Part shown: positions 53,873-62,793 of the stretch, piece by piece
Layout of the letters: the number at the start of each line of letters is the position of its first letter
How positions within the stretch are numbered: the first letter of the stretch is position 1
Assembly: GCA_964499285.1 (NCBI GenBank)
Contig: CAZCLA010000015.1
Span: forward strand, 7,485-71,484
Source of the DNA: JAGFIY01 sp964499285
GTDB taxonomy: Bacteria; Bacteroidota; Ignavibacteria; Ignavibacteriales; Melioribacteraceae
Reading direction: 5' to 3'
Length of the DNA: 64,000 bases
Program-made: the position numbers and the translations under genes
The notes under the pieces: model-generated
Database searches by the model: none
Told to the model about the DNA's origin: nothing
What the model saw: the letters and a program-made list of their open reading frames with translations, nothing else

Positions 53873-54712
53873 TCATAAATTAAGAAGAACAATTGCGGCA
53901 ATGCCTGTAAGCAAAGCCGCAGTTGAATATACATTCCAAGTTTCTTTCCAAAATATTCTCACAACTGTTGCCGTAACAATTATTATAGCCATATTTACAA
54001 CCGGATAAACATAAACGGCGCTGAACTTATCCAAAGCGTTTATAAGAAAATGAGAACTTAAGATATTAGGTATTCCCATAATAATTCCTAGAACAGCACT
54101 TTTCCTGTGAAAATTGATTCGTCTGAATATCACCACCATAAGTGAAATTACAAATGCGGATGTAAATATAGTCAGCAGAAAAAAAGCTTTTTGCGACGGA
54201 TGAAAATTTGCTTGAAAAATTTTCATATAAAAATCCGCCAAGCCTATACCAAGAAGAACAGCAATCAAGAACAAGAATTTTTTTAATCCATCAACATCTT
54301 TGTTGTTTCTTTGTACAGATAGATAAAAGAGATAAATTGTAACTGCAGTCACCAGAAGTCCAAACGATTGAAATAAGGAAGGTAGTTCCAAATAAATTAA
54401 CATTGAGAGAATAACAGGAACAAAAACAGAAAGTCTCGAACTTAAAGTTGAAATTGCCCCACCGCTGTAAGTGACGGATTTTGAAAAAGCAAAGATGGAA
54501 GCAACGAATAAAACTCCAGCCGAAATACCTATTAAAGCTAAATCCCACGAAAAAGGAACAGGCTCTTTTAAATAGAAGATTAATCCCAAAACGGAAGCGG
54601 CAAAATAATTGCCGGTGATAAGCAGCATCGAGTCCCAGTTTTTAACACTGTTAATTTTTAATATGACAGCAATGCTAGAGGAACATATTATAGTGAGAAT
54701 TAAATCAATCAT
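53873..54712 (-). CDS. EamA/DMT-family transporter
   Basis: This 279-residue membrane protein has about ten membrane segments in two similar halves (AALIGISAGVLFVASIFAFSKSV-type in the first; LIAVLLGIGLADFYMKIFQ and VYPVVNMAIIIVTATVVRIFWKE in the second). It resembles drug/metabolite exporters of the EamA type. It ends directly against the regulator stop and lies five bases downstream of the photolyase stop, so it is cotranscribed with the photolyase. The substrate is unknown. Confidence 0.75.
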   Translation of the reverse strand: MIDLILTIICSSSIAVILKINSVKNWDSMLLITGNYFAASVLGLIFYLKEPVPFSWDLALIGISAGVLFVASIFAFSKSVTYSGGAISTLSSRLSVFVPVILSMLIYLELPSLFQSFGLLVTAVTIYLFYLSVQRNNKDVDGLKKFLFLIAVLLGIGLADFYMKIFQANFHPSQKAFFLLTIFTSAFVISLMVVIFRRINFHRKSAVLGIIMGIPNILSSHFLINALDKFSAVYVYPVVNMAIIIVTATVVRIFWKETWNVYSTAALLTGIAAIVLLNL

Positions 54713-54717
54713 AGGAA

Positions 54718-56058
54718 TTAATCTGGAATAAACTTGCTAATATATTTTTTGACATCAAACTTGCGCTTGCAGCCGTTGTAATTCATATATCTAATTTTAC
54801 CGAAAACCGGTCGTTCAGTCCAAGCTCTGTCATGAACTCCACCAATAGACCAAGCAATTCCTGTATATCCGTTCGGGTCTCGCCCGTCAAGTTCGTATTT
54901 ATCGTTAAGCTTAATTGCAGTTTCCATCGCTTCTTCGGGAGAATTTGTCCATTCCAAAATTTTCTTTGCCCAATACATTCTCATATAGCCATGCATCTTT
55001 CCCGTAGAGACCATTTCGATTTGTGCCGCATTCCATAAGTTGTCGTGAGTTTCTGCATTTTCAAATTGCGCAAAGGAATATAAATATTCGCGTTTATCCG
55101 CTCTGTGTTCATCCAATGTTTTTTTTGCCCAGGGGTGAAATCCATCAAATGAGTCGTAATTTAAGTTGTAGAAACAGAAATTTTCTGCAAGTTCTCTTCT
55201 TATAATAAGTTCTTCGAGAAAAGCTTCACGATTTTCGTTATGACCTCCTAGCCGATTTACAATCAAAGCAATTCGCTGAGCAGAGATCTGACCGAAATGA
55301 AGGAATGGAGAAAGATTTGATAATGCATCAATATTAGGATCATTTCTGTCTAAAGAATATTTTTCAATTTTATTGTTGATAAAATTTTCCAGCACTCTAT
55401 GGGCAGATGTTTCCCCAGGTTTTATCCAATCAACAACACCAACTTTATTGTTTACATTTACCGATTTATTAATTTTATCCCAATCACAGGTTGGAAAGTC
55501 TTCGGTTTTTTTCATCTTTTCAATTTTTGGAAACTCATCAAGAAATTCGGGAAGCAGCTTTGAAATCTTGGGACGAATAGTATAAGCAGCAAACTCAAGC
55601 TTGTCCGAGGCAGTCCAGACGGGGACAATATTGTGTGCATCAACTTCGTAAAAACTGCATGTTATGTTTTTCTTTATTTCTTCCTTCCAAGTTTTTATGA
55701 TTTTTAAAGGATTCATATCTGTAAAAAGAACAGCGGAATTATTTTTATTAACAAACTCGGAAATATTTTTGACGGGATCCCCCTGAAGAACGATTAACGG
55801 AATATTGTATTGTAATAAGTTTTTCTCGATTTCTTTAAGACCGTTTAGCATAAAATCATATTGTCTTATTCCAGCTTCAAGAAAATCTGTAACAAGGTTA
55901 AAAATTATAAAAAGATTTTTCCCTTTGGAAAGCGAGTACTTCTGTGCGGCATCTAATGCCCAGTTATCGTTTGAACGCTGTTCGCGCTGCATCCAATAAA
56001 CTACTGGCCCAACGCCTTCGGTTCCGGCTTTTATTTTTCTGATTCTTTTTTTATTCAT
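54718..56058 (-). CDS. Class II CPD photolyase
   Basis: This 446-residue enzyme repairs UV-made pyrimidine dimers with blue light and FAD. It has the class II pattern: VVYWMQREQRSNDNWALDAAQ at the start, SPFLHFGQISAQRIA in the middle, and in the FAD domain WNAAQIEMVSTGKMHGYMRMYWAKKILEW, DPNGYTGIAWSIGG and VFGKIRYMNYNGCKRKFD. The length (about 450) is usual. Its place beside the CarH-like regulator and the carotenoid operon makes a light-protection island. The TTGTCTAG-like operator is not visible in its upstream region. Confidence 0.94.
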   Translation of the reverse strand: MNKKRIRKIKAGTEGVGPVVYWMQREQRSNDNWALDAAQKYSLSKGKNLFIIFNLVTDFLEAGIRQYDFMLNGLKEIEKNLLQYNIPLIVLQGDPVKNISEFVNKNNSAVLFTDMNPLKIIKTWKEEIKKNITCSFYEVDAHNIVPVWTASDKLEFAAYTIRPKISKLLPEFLDEFPKIEKMKKTEDFPTCDWDKINKSVNVNNKVGVVDWIKPGETSAHRVLENFINNKIEKYSLDRNDPNIDALSNLSPFLHFGQISAQRIALIVNRLGGHNENREAFLEELIIRRELAENFCFYNLNYDSFDGFHPWAKKTLDEHRADKREYLYSFAQFENAETHDNLWNAAQIEMVSTGKMHGYMRMYWAKKILEWTNSPEEAMETAIKLNDKYELDGRDPNGYTGIAWSIGGVHDRAWTERPVFGKIRYMNYNGCKRKFDVKKYISKFIPD

Positions 56059-56164
56059 ATTCTCAAAACATAATTAAAAACCAAATTCCGGCAAAGAAAT
56101 TGGAAAACAAATGTCGAGTTTGGTAACTTAAAAAAGCAATTCTCCAACAAATACAGGTCAATAG

Positions 56165-58330
56165 ATGAAAAAAGCAAAATTATTATTGCTGTTTGTAATA
56201 CTTACAATTTCTTTGGGAATGATTTCGAGCGCTCCCGAAGAAGGGATGTATCCACTGAGTGAAATCGAAAACATTGATTTGGTTGAAGCCGGCTTAAAAA
56301 TTGATCCAAAGGAAATTTATAATCCGGACGGAGTCAGTCTTATCGATGCACTGGTTAAAATCAATGGTTGTACTGGTTCATTTGTTTCCGGCGACGGACT
56401 TGTCATTACAAACCACCATTGTGCTTTCGGAGCTATAAGACAAGCAAGCACACCGGAAGAAAATTATTTGGAAAACGGATTTTTGGCAGAAACGAGAGAA
56501 AAAGAAATTCCTGCCCCCGGTTACGTGGTTAGAATTACCGAATCGTACGAGGATGTAAGCGAACAGATTTTAAACTCAGCTTCCGGCGCTGCAGATTTAG
56601 CCGAACGCGCAAAATTAATCGAAGAGAAAATTAAAGAAATTGAAAAAGAAGCTTCGGATCAAGAAAATTCAATCGAAGCAAGAGTTTCTGAAATGTTTAT
56701 CGGAAAAACATATATCCTTTTCAAATACCGTTTGATAAAAGATGTGCGGCTAGTTTATGCACCGCCAAGATCTATAGGTGAATTCGGCGGAGAGCTTGAT
56801 AATTGGGTTTGGCCCCGCCATACGGGTGATTTTACTTTTATGCGTGCTTATGTTGCTCCCGATGGAAGTGCAGCCGATTATTCTGAAGAAAATGTTCCCT
56901 ATTCACCCAAACGATTTCTTAAAGTAAATCCTAACGGCGTTCAAGAAGGCGACTTTGTTTTTATACTCGGTTATCCCGGAAGAACATACAGACACAGAAC
57001 ATCCAGCTTTTTGGAATATCAACAGTACTATCAGCTGCCGTTCATTTCAGAACTTTACGAATGGATGATAAACAAACTTGAGGACATCAGCTCTGAAGAT
57101 CCCGCAATTGCACTAAAGTATGCGAGTTATATCAAAGGTCTTGCCAACACAAAAAAGAATTATCAAGGAAAATTAAAAGGTCTCCGCAGGATTGAACTGA
57201 TTGATAAGAAGAAAGAGGAAGAAAAATTGCTTCAGCAATTCATCGATTCAGATAACGAATTGAAAAATAATTACGGAACACTGCTTCAAGAAATTAACGA
57301 AGCGTACAAACCAAGATTTGAACATGGTTACTCCAATTTATGGCTTGGAAACATGCTGCGTTTTTCTGCCCCGATAAGAATTGCTTCGTCAGTGCTGAGT
57401 TTTAAAGAAAATATTTCCAAACTCCCGGAAGAAAATTACGATTCATTATTTACCGAACAAGCGTTACGTTTTGAAGGGAGAATGAAAAATGCGTTTTCAT
57501 CACTTGATCCCGATTTTGATAAACCGCTTCTCGCAAAAGTGATTAGACAGGCAGTTTTAAATTCAGATCAATTCAAAATAGATGCACTTAAGCCGTTTGA
57601 AAACAGCACTGATCTCGATCAAGCAATAGATGTGTTTATTGAAGGATCAGTTTATCAATCCGACATCATAAATGAAGAAGAGATGATGGAAATGATAAGT
57701 GAAGATCCGGAAGATGTGTTGGATATCGATGATCCACTTCTTGATTTTGTGAAATCGCTTAACGAACAATTTGATGCTGTGGATAAAACTATGGAAGAAT
57801 GGGAAAACAAGATGACGGACCTTCTCGCAAAATTAGTCGAAGTAAAACGTGAATGGAAAAAGACATCATTTGTTCCCGATGCAAACAGCACACTGAGGCT
57901 GACTTACGGGCACATATCCGGCTACTCTCCGGCCGATGCAGTTTATTATAGTCCAATTACAACTCTCGATGGTGTGATAGATAAAAGTTTATCCGGCGAA
58001 GATGATTATCAAATTCCTCAAAAGCTACGCGAACTTTACGAACAGCAAAAGTTCGGAAGATTTTATGATGATGGAATCGGAGGTCTTCCAACGGGAATTC
58101 TTTACAACATGGACACTACCGGAGGTAATTCCGGCAGTCCAATTCTTGATGCTTACGGCAATTTAATCGGTGTAAATTTCGATCGTGCTTATGAGGCAAC
58201 AATAAATGATTTTGCATGGGATCAATCATACAGCCGCTCAATAGGAGTAGACATTCGATATGTGCTTTGGGTTACTCAGTTTATTGGCGGGGCTGATTAT
58301 CTTCTTGCAGAAATGGGTGTTGATATATAA
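56165..58330 (+). CDS. S46 family dipeptidyl-peptidase (DPP7/DPP11 type)
   Basis: This 721-residue exported serine peptidase has a signal peptide (LLLLFVILTISLGMISSA). The S46 N-terminal GCTGSFVSGDGLVITNHHCAFGAI carries the catalytic histidine, and GGNSGSPILDAYGNLIGVNFDRAYEA carries the catalytic serine. S46 enzymes remove dipeptides from oligopeptides in the periplasm. An Arg after NFD is the residue that gives DPP11 its preference for Asp/Glu at P1 (DPP7 has Gly), so acid specificity is likely. It is transcribed away from the photolyase. Confidence 0.92.
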   Translation: MKKAKLLLLFVILTISLGMISSAPEEGMYPLSEIENIDLVEAGLKIDPKEIYNPDGVSLIDALVKINGCTGSFVSGDGLVITNHHCAFGAIRQASTPEENYLENGFLAETREKEIPAPGYVVRITESYEDVSEQILNSASGAADLAERAKLIEEKIKEIEKEASDQENSIEARVSEMFIGKTYILFKYRLIKDVRLVYAPPRSIGEFGGELDNWVWPRHTGDFTFMRAYVAPDGSAADYSEENVPYSPKRFLKVNPNGVQEGDFVFILGYPGRTYRHRTSSFLEYQQYYQLPFISELYEWMINKLEDISSEDPAIALKYASYIKGLANTKKNYQGKLKGLRRIELIDKKKEEEKLLQQFIDSDNELKNNYGTLLQEINEAYKPRFEHGYSNLWLGNMLRFSAPIRIASSVLSFKENISKLPEENYDSLFTEQALRFEGRMKNAFSSLDPDFDKPLLAKVIRQAVLNSDQFKIDALKPFENSTDLDQAIDVFIEGSVYQSDIINEEEMMEMISEDPEDVLDIDDPLLDFVKSLNEQFDAVDKTMEEWENKMTDLLAKLVEVKREWKKTSFVPDANSTLRLTYGHISGYSPADAVYYSPITTLDGVIDKSLSGEDDYQIPQKLRELYEQQKFGRFYDDGIGGLPTGILYNMDTTGGNSGSPILDAYGNLIGVNFDRAYEATINDFAWDQSYSRSIGVDIRYVLWVTQFIGGADYLLAEMGVDI

Positions 58331-58340
58331 TCTTTGTGGT

Positions 58341-58402
58341 AGGTTGTCCTAAAAAACAAAAAATTACATTAAAAATTTTGCGGATTGTTTTTAAGACAGC
58401 CT
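58341..58402. terminator. Inverted repeat between convergent genes (GGCTGTCTT type)
   Basis: AGGTTGTCCTAAAAAAC (58341-58357) pairs imperfectly with GTTTTTAAGACAGCCT, ending at 58402, and a T-rich stretch follows. It separates the S46 peptidase gene (+) from aroE (-), as the related repeat at 28674-28752 separates another convergent pair. Confidence 0.55.
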
Positions 58403-58438
58403 CCAATTTTTCTTTTTTGTTGACTGTTTGAAAAAGAA

Positions 58439-59317
58439 TTATTGTTCAAGATATGATTTAATTGTAGTCTTTATCTTGTCTACCGGCATTTCTTCACCGG
58501 TCCAAAGCTCAAATGATTTTGCCCCCTGCTCAACAAACATATTTAAGCCATTTATAGTTCTTGCTCCTTTCGAAGCGGCAAGCTGCAGAAATTTTGTTTT
58601 AAGCGGATTATAAATTAAGTCGAACACAATCTGTTTGTTGTTGAAAGATTCCGCAATTGTCGTAGGCGAATCATCTATATCGGGAAACATCCCCACAGAA
58701 GTTGTGTTGATTATCAATTTCGATTTTGCAAACACATCCACAAGATCCGGCGGAACAAGTTCGAATGATTTGATAGATTTATATAGCATCTTTGCCGCAA
58801 AATAATCCCGCAGTGATTCGGCTTTCTGAGCAGTTCTATTGACAAGATTAATTTTCTTCACTTTAAAATTTCTGATTAAAGCAAAAATTGTACTTCTTGC
58901 CGAACCGCCGGCACCAATAACGGTAACTGTTTTGTCCGCAATTTCCTCTTTGTAAGGGGTAAGACTAGCGAGCACACCGTGAACATCAGTATTATATCCG
59001 ATTAGTTTTCCGTTATCGTTTACTATGGTATTTACCGCGCCGATAATCGTGGATTCTTCGGATATTTCATTAAGTAATTCGATTATTTTTTCTTTATAAG
59101 GAAGTGTTACGTTAAACCCTTTTATTCCCAAAGCGACCATTCCTTTCATCGCATCTTCAAGATTTGTTTGAAGAATATCGAAAGGTAGATATACATATTT
59201 TAAGTCGTTTAGTTCAAACGAGATGTTGTGCATTAAAGGCGAAAAGGAATGCTTTATGGGATGTCCGATAACCCCCACAACTGTTGTATTGTGATTAAAT
59301 TTATTAAGCGAGTTCAT
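58439..59317 (-). CDS. aroE: Shikimate dehydrogenase
   Basis: AroE reduces 3-dehydroshikimate with NADPH in aromatic amino acid synthesis. The 292-residue protein has the substrate loop VIGHPIKHSFSPLMHN, the catalytic Lys in NVTLPYKEKI, GAVNTIVN, the NADP motif VIGAGGSARSTIFAL and the C-terminal NGLNMFVEQGAKSFELWTG. Length and motifs are standard. It lies three bases after the TPR gene and is probably cotranscribed with it. Confidence 0.95.
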   Translation of the reverse strand: MNSLNKFNHNTTVVGVIGHPIKHSFSPLMHNISFELNDLKYVYLPFDILQTNLEDAMKGMVALGIKGFNVTLPYKEKIIELLNEISEESTIIGAVNTIVNDNGKLIGYNTDVHGVLASLTPYKEEIADKTVTVIGAGGSARSTIFALIRNFKVKKINLVNRTAQKAESLRDYFAAKMLYKSIKSFELVPPDLVDVFAKSKLIINTTSVGMFPDIDDSPTTIAESFNNKQIVFDLIYNPLKTKFLQLAASKGARTINGLNMFVEQGAKSFELWTGEEMPVDKIKTTIKSYLEQ

Positions 59318-59320
59318 AGG

Positions 59321-60742
59321 TTAAATGTTTTCGTCCATCAATTTGTTGAAAAGCTTTGAAGATTTGATCTCCGGATAATCCTTCTCGAATTTTTGTTTTG
59401 TGGTCGGATCAAGCTTGAAAGCCGATTTTAAACTTTCAATTGCTTCTTTTGTCCTTATAAGCAGAAAATTAATTTTTGCTTTTCCATAGTAAGAACTTGC
59501 ATTTTCCGGACGAAGCGAAATACATTTATCGTAAGCATTCAATCCGTTGAGCCAATCCCCGATCTCGATATAACTTTCGGCAAGCTTTTGCCACACTCCA
59601 AAATTGCCGGGATCGTTTTCTATCACTTTCTTATAGCTTTCAATCGATTCGTTAATCTCCCCGATCGAATATTCAAGCTCTGCTTTGGTTATCCAAATTT
59701 CGTTTGGTTCCGATGTAAGCGAAATAGCAGAATTAAAGTCTTTAAGCGCCGCTTGATATTTTCCGATAGAGTTGAAACAATAGCCTCTTGCTAAGATCGC
59801 TTCGAAATAATAAGTATCAAGCTTTATCGCCGTGTTATAAGATTTGATTGCATCGTTGTACTTCCGCATTTCCTCGTAAACTTGTCCCAGATAAAACCAA
59901 ACAGTTTCATCGTACTGATCGTGCTTTACTGCTTCTTTATAACACTCCAAGGATTTTTCAAGCTTACCCATAGTTCTGTAACATACACCCAGATTAAACC
60001 ACGCGCTGGGAAAATCTTCTTTAATGGCAAGCGCAAAATCGAAACATTGAATTGCTTCTTTGAATTTATCGATTCTAAGTAAAACTGTTCCTTTGTTGTA
60101 CCAAGCGGTTGTGCTGTAAGGCTGAAATTCGAGAAATCTGTCGTAGGATTTAATTGCTTCGTCAAATTTTTCGAGATTATCGTAGCAGATTCCCAGTTCA
60201 TACCAAGCTTCGCTGTAATCGGGATCAGTTTCAAGTACTTTGAAAAAATAATCTATTGCATCGTAAAACTTTTCTTTTTTCTCATGAAGAATTCCCAACG
60301 AATATAAAACTTCTTCGTTTCCGGGCTCTATTTCTTTTGCGTTGAGAAGTGTTTTAACGGCTTCATCAATATAACCAAGATTTTCTTCGGCAATCGATTT
60401 GTTCAGAAGAGTTTCAACGTCGTAAGGATTAAGCGAAACAGATTTTGAAAAAGCGTGATAAGCTTCTTCAAATTCGAAAAGATTATTTAAAAATACTCCT
60501 TTTAACTGCCATAGTTCAGCATTGTAAGAAACAACCTCTAAAACAGCTTCGGTTAGTTTAAGACCATCTTCCGGAAAATCGTACTCAACACAAAGATGAA
60601 TTGTTTCCTCAAGTTCTGAAAGGTTTGCTACAATTTCGTCGTTGTGTATTATTTCTCTACATAAATCAATTCTTGCTATTATTTCATCATCATCAAAGAA
60701 CGAATCGGTATCATCGAAAAAATAATCATCGGAAAAACTCAT
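59321..60742 (-). CDS. TPR-repeat protein
   Basis: This 473-residue protein has a very acidic N-terminus (SFSDDYFFDDTDSFFDDDEI) followed by about eleven tetratricopeptide repeats, such as SEAWYELGICYDNLEKFDEAI, TTAWYNKGTVLLRIDKFKEAI and ETVWFYLGQVYEEMRKYNDAI. There is no signal peptide or membrane segment, so it is a cytoplasmic scaffold. It is coupled to aroE, as in related genomes where TPR and aroE genes sit side by side. Its partner is not known. Confidence 0.9.
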   Translation of the reverse strand: MSFSDDYFFDDTDSFFDDDEIIARIDLCREIIHNDEIVANLSELEETIHLCVEYDFPEDGLKLTEAVLEVVSYNAELWQLKGVFLNNLFEFEEAYHAFSKSVSLNPYDVETLLNKSIAEENLGYIDEAVKTLLNAKEIEPGNEEVLYSLGILHEKKEKFYDAIDYFFKVLETDPDYSEAWYELGICYDNLEKFDEAIKSYDRFLEFQPYSTTAWYNKGTVLLRIDKFKEAIQCFDFALAIKEDFPSAWFNLGVCYRTMGKLEKSLECYKEAVKHDQYDETVWFYLGQVYEEMRKYNDAIKSYNTAIKLDTYYFEAILARGYCFNSIGKYQAALKDFNSAISLTSEPNEIWITKAELEYSIGEINESIESYKKVIENDPGNFGVWQKLAESYIEIGDWLNGLNAYDKCISLRPENASSYYGKAKINFLLIRTKEAIESLKSAFKLDPTTKQKFEKDYPEIKSSKLFNKLMDENI

Positions 60743-60916
60743 ATAACTCCTTTGTTATTCCAACAAAAAGTAAAATGATCACATGCTAAAATCAAGTTGA
60801 TTTTCGTTTCAGTTTTTCTATTGAAAAATTTACGACGGAAAGATAAACAAAACAAAATTAGTTTGTATAAACAAAAGCTTGTGCATATTTAATACTTGAT
60901 ATTAACACTCAGTATT

Positions 60917-61465
60917 ATGAAGTTTCGGAAAATGAACAGATATGGTTTGAATAACACAAAAAAATACATTGAAGCAATTGATAGACTGAACGGCTTTACT
61001 GGAATGTTTGCCGGATTGCTGACAATTCTTCTTGTGGTTCTTGTTACTGTTGATGTTATAAATAGATATTTTCTTGATTTAAGCAGTGTCGCAGTTCAAG
61101 AACTTGAATGGCATTTGTTTGCCGCAGCTTTTTTAATTGGCGCAGCATATACTTTAAGAGAAGACAGTCACGTTAGGGTCGATTTGTTTTACTCAAAGTT
61201 TAATCCCAAAACACAAGCTTGGATAAACTTGGTTGGTTTTATTTTATTCTTTCTTCCGTTTTGTGTGATAGTAATTATTTCCTCTAAAGATTTTGTGATT
61301 ATGTCTTTCAACATTTCCGAAAAATCTCCCGATCCGGGAGGGCTTCCCGCAAGATATATTTTAAAATCAATTCTTCCGCTCTCATTCCTTCTGTTGGTTC
61401 TTCAGGGCACATCTCTTTTTCTCAAATCGTTGATGACTATATTAAACAAGGAACGGGAAAATTGA
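60917..61465 (+). CDS. dctQ: TRAP transporter small permease (DctQ)
   Basis: This protein of about 182 residues has four membrane segments (TGMFAGLLTILLVVLVTVDVINRYFL; ELEWHLFAAAFLIGAAYTL; WINLVGFILFFLPFCVIVIISS; ILPLSFLLLVLQGTSLFL). VRVDLFYSKFNPKTQ is a DctQ signature. It helps the large permease in sodium-driven acid uptake. Starts at 60917 (ATG) and 60932 (ATG) are both possible; an upstream TTG is less likely. Its stop overlaps a possible TTG start of dctM. Confidence 0.85.
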   Translation: MKFRKMNRYGLNNTKKYIEAIDRLNGFTGMFAGLLTILLVVLVTVDVINRYFLDLSSVAVQELEWHLFAAAFLIGAAYTLREDSHVRVDLFYSKFNPKTQAWINLVGFILFFLPFCVIVIISSKDFVIMSFNISEKSPDPGGLPARYILKSILPLSFLLLVLQGTSLFLKSLMTILNKEREN

Positions 61466-61473
61466 TAGAAGCA

Positions 61474-62781
61474 ATGCCGTTAATATTCTTCGTTACCGTG
61501 TTGATGCTTCTTTTAATGGGTTTTCCTGTTGCATTTACTTTGGGTGGCGCCTCAGTAATTTTTGGCGTTGCAACCTTCGGTCTCGATTTTTTTAATCTTC
61601 TCCCTTTAAGAATTTGGGGAACGATGAACAATTATATTCTCATGGCGGTTCCCCTATTTATCTTTATGGGCGTTATGTTCGAAAAATCCGGCTTGGCTGA
61701 GGAACTGCTTGAAACAATGGCTCTTTTGTTCGGTAAGTTGCGGGGAGGTTTAGCAATTTCTGTTTTGGTCGTGGGCGCAATGCTTGCCGCTGCAACGGGA
61801 ATCGTGGGAGCAACGGTTGTTACAATAGGTGTTCTTAGTCTGCCAACCATGTTGAAAAAAGGTTATTCGCCGGAAGTTGCTTCCGGTATAATTTCTGCAT
61901 CCGGTACTTTGGGACAGATTATTCCGCCGAGCATCGTACTTGTATTGTTGGGGAGTATATTAAACATTTCTGTCGGCGATCTTTTTATTGCTGCGGTAAT
62001 TCCCGGAATTATTCTTGTTTTGCTTTATCTTGTTTGGCTCATTTTTCTTGCGGTTACTAAACCTAAATCTGCCCCGGCAATGCCGAAAGAAGAGTTGAGA
62101 GATTTTGTGGGAGCAGAAAAATTTAAGAGAGTAGTAAACGCGTTTTTAATCCCTTTTATTTTAATCCTTGCTGTGCTCGGATCTATTTTTGCGGGAATTG
62201 CTTCTCCCACTGAAGCTGCTGCAATAGGGGCGATGGGTGCAACTGTTTTAACAATGTTCCGCAAAAAATTTAATCTGCAAACATTGAAAGAAGTTGCTCT
62301 TAAAACGACAAGTCTAACGAGTATGGCTTTTCTGATTCTGGTTGGAGCATCGGCATTCGGACTTGTTTTCAGAGGAATGCATGGTGACCGATACCTTGTA
62401 GAACTTATAACCTCCGGCGGAATTGAAGCGCATCATTTTCTTATAATTGTGATGGTAATAATATTTGTGGCGGGATTTTTTATAGACTTTATTGAAATTA
62501 CATTTATTATAGTTCCGGTTGTTGCTCCAATATTTGTTCAACTTAATTTGGATTTACTTTGGATCGGAATTTTAATAGCAATTAATTTGCAGACATCATT
62601 CCTTACCCCGCCTTTCGGGTTTTCGCTTTTTTACTTAAAGGGTGTCGCCCCGCCGGAAGTGACCACAAAACATATTTACCGAGGAATTATTCCATACGTT
62701 GCTATTCAACTTTTAGTTTTGTTAATTATAATTATATTTCCCGATATTGCTTTATATCTTCCCAAATTAATTACTGGCTAA
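61474..62781 (+). CDS. dctM: TRAP transporter large permease (DctM)
   Basis: This 435-residue protein with about twelve membrane segments is the transport subunit of a TRAP system. The signatures are FPVAFTLGGASVIFG, IFMGVMFEKSGLAEELLE, GAMLAAATGIVGATVVTIGVL, GTLGQIIPPSIVLVLLGS and IASPTEAAAIGAMGATV. An alternative TTG start at 61462 would add four residues and overlap dctQ. No periplasmic binding protein gene (dctP) is in the window; the ATP-grasp gene follows after 12 bases. The substrate is unknown. Confidence 0.92.
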   Translation: MPLIFFVTVLMLLLMGFPVAFTLGGASVIFGVATFGLDFFNLLPLRIWGTMNNYILMAVPLFIFMGVMFEKSGLAEELLETMALLFGKLRGGLAISVLVVGAMLAAATGIVGATVVTIGVLSLPTMLKKGYSPEVASGIISASGTLGQIIPPSIVLVLLGSILNISVGDLFIAAVIPGIILVLLYLVWLIFLAVTKPKSAPAMPKEELRDFVGAEKFKRVVNAFLIPFILILAVLGSIFAGIASPTEAAAIGAMGATVLTMFRKKFNLQTLKEVALKTTSLTSMAFLILVGASAFGLVFRGMHGDRYLVELITSGGIEAHHFLIIVMVIIFVAGFFIDFIEITFIIVPVVAPIFVQLNLDLLWIGILIAINLQTSFLTPPFGFSLFYLKGVAPPEVTTKHIYRGIIPYVAIQLLVLLIIIIFPDIALYLPKLITG

Positions 62782-62793
62782 AAGGAGAAATAT

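Noticed and set aside
59321..60742. Repeated DNA in the TPR gene as a CRISPR or tandem repeat
   Set aside because: The repeats are at protein level (34-residue TPR units) and the DNA differs from unit to unit.
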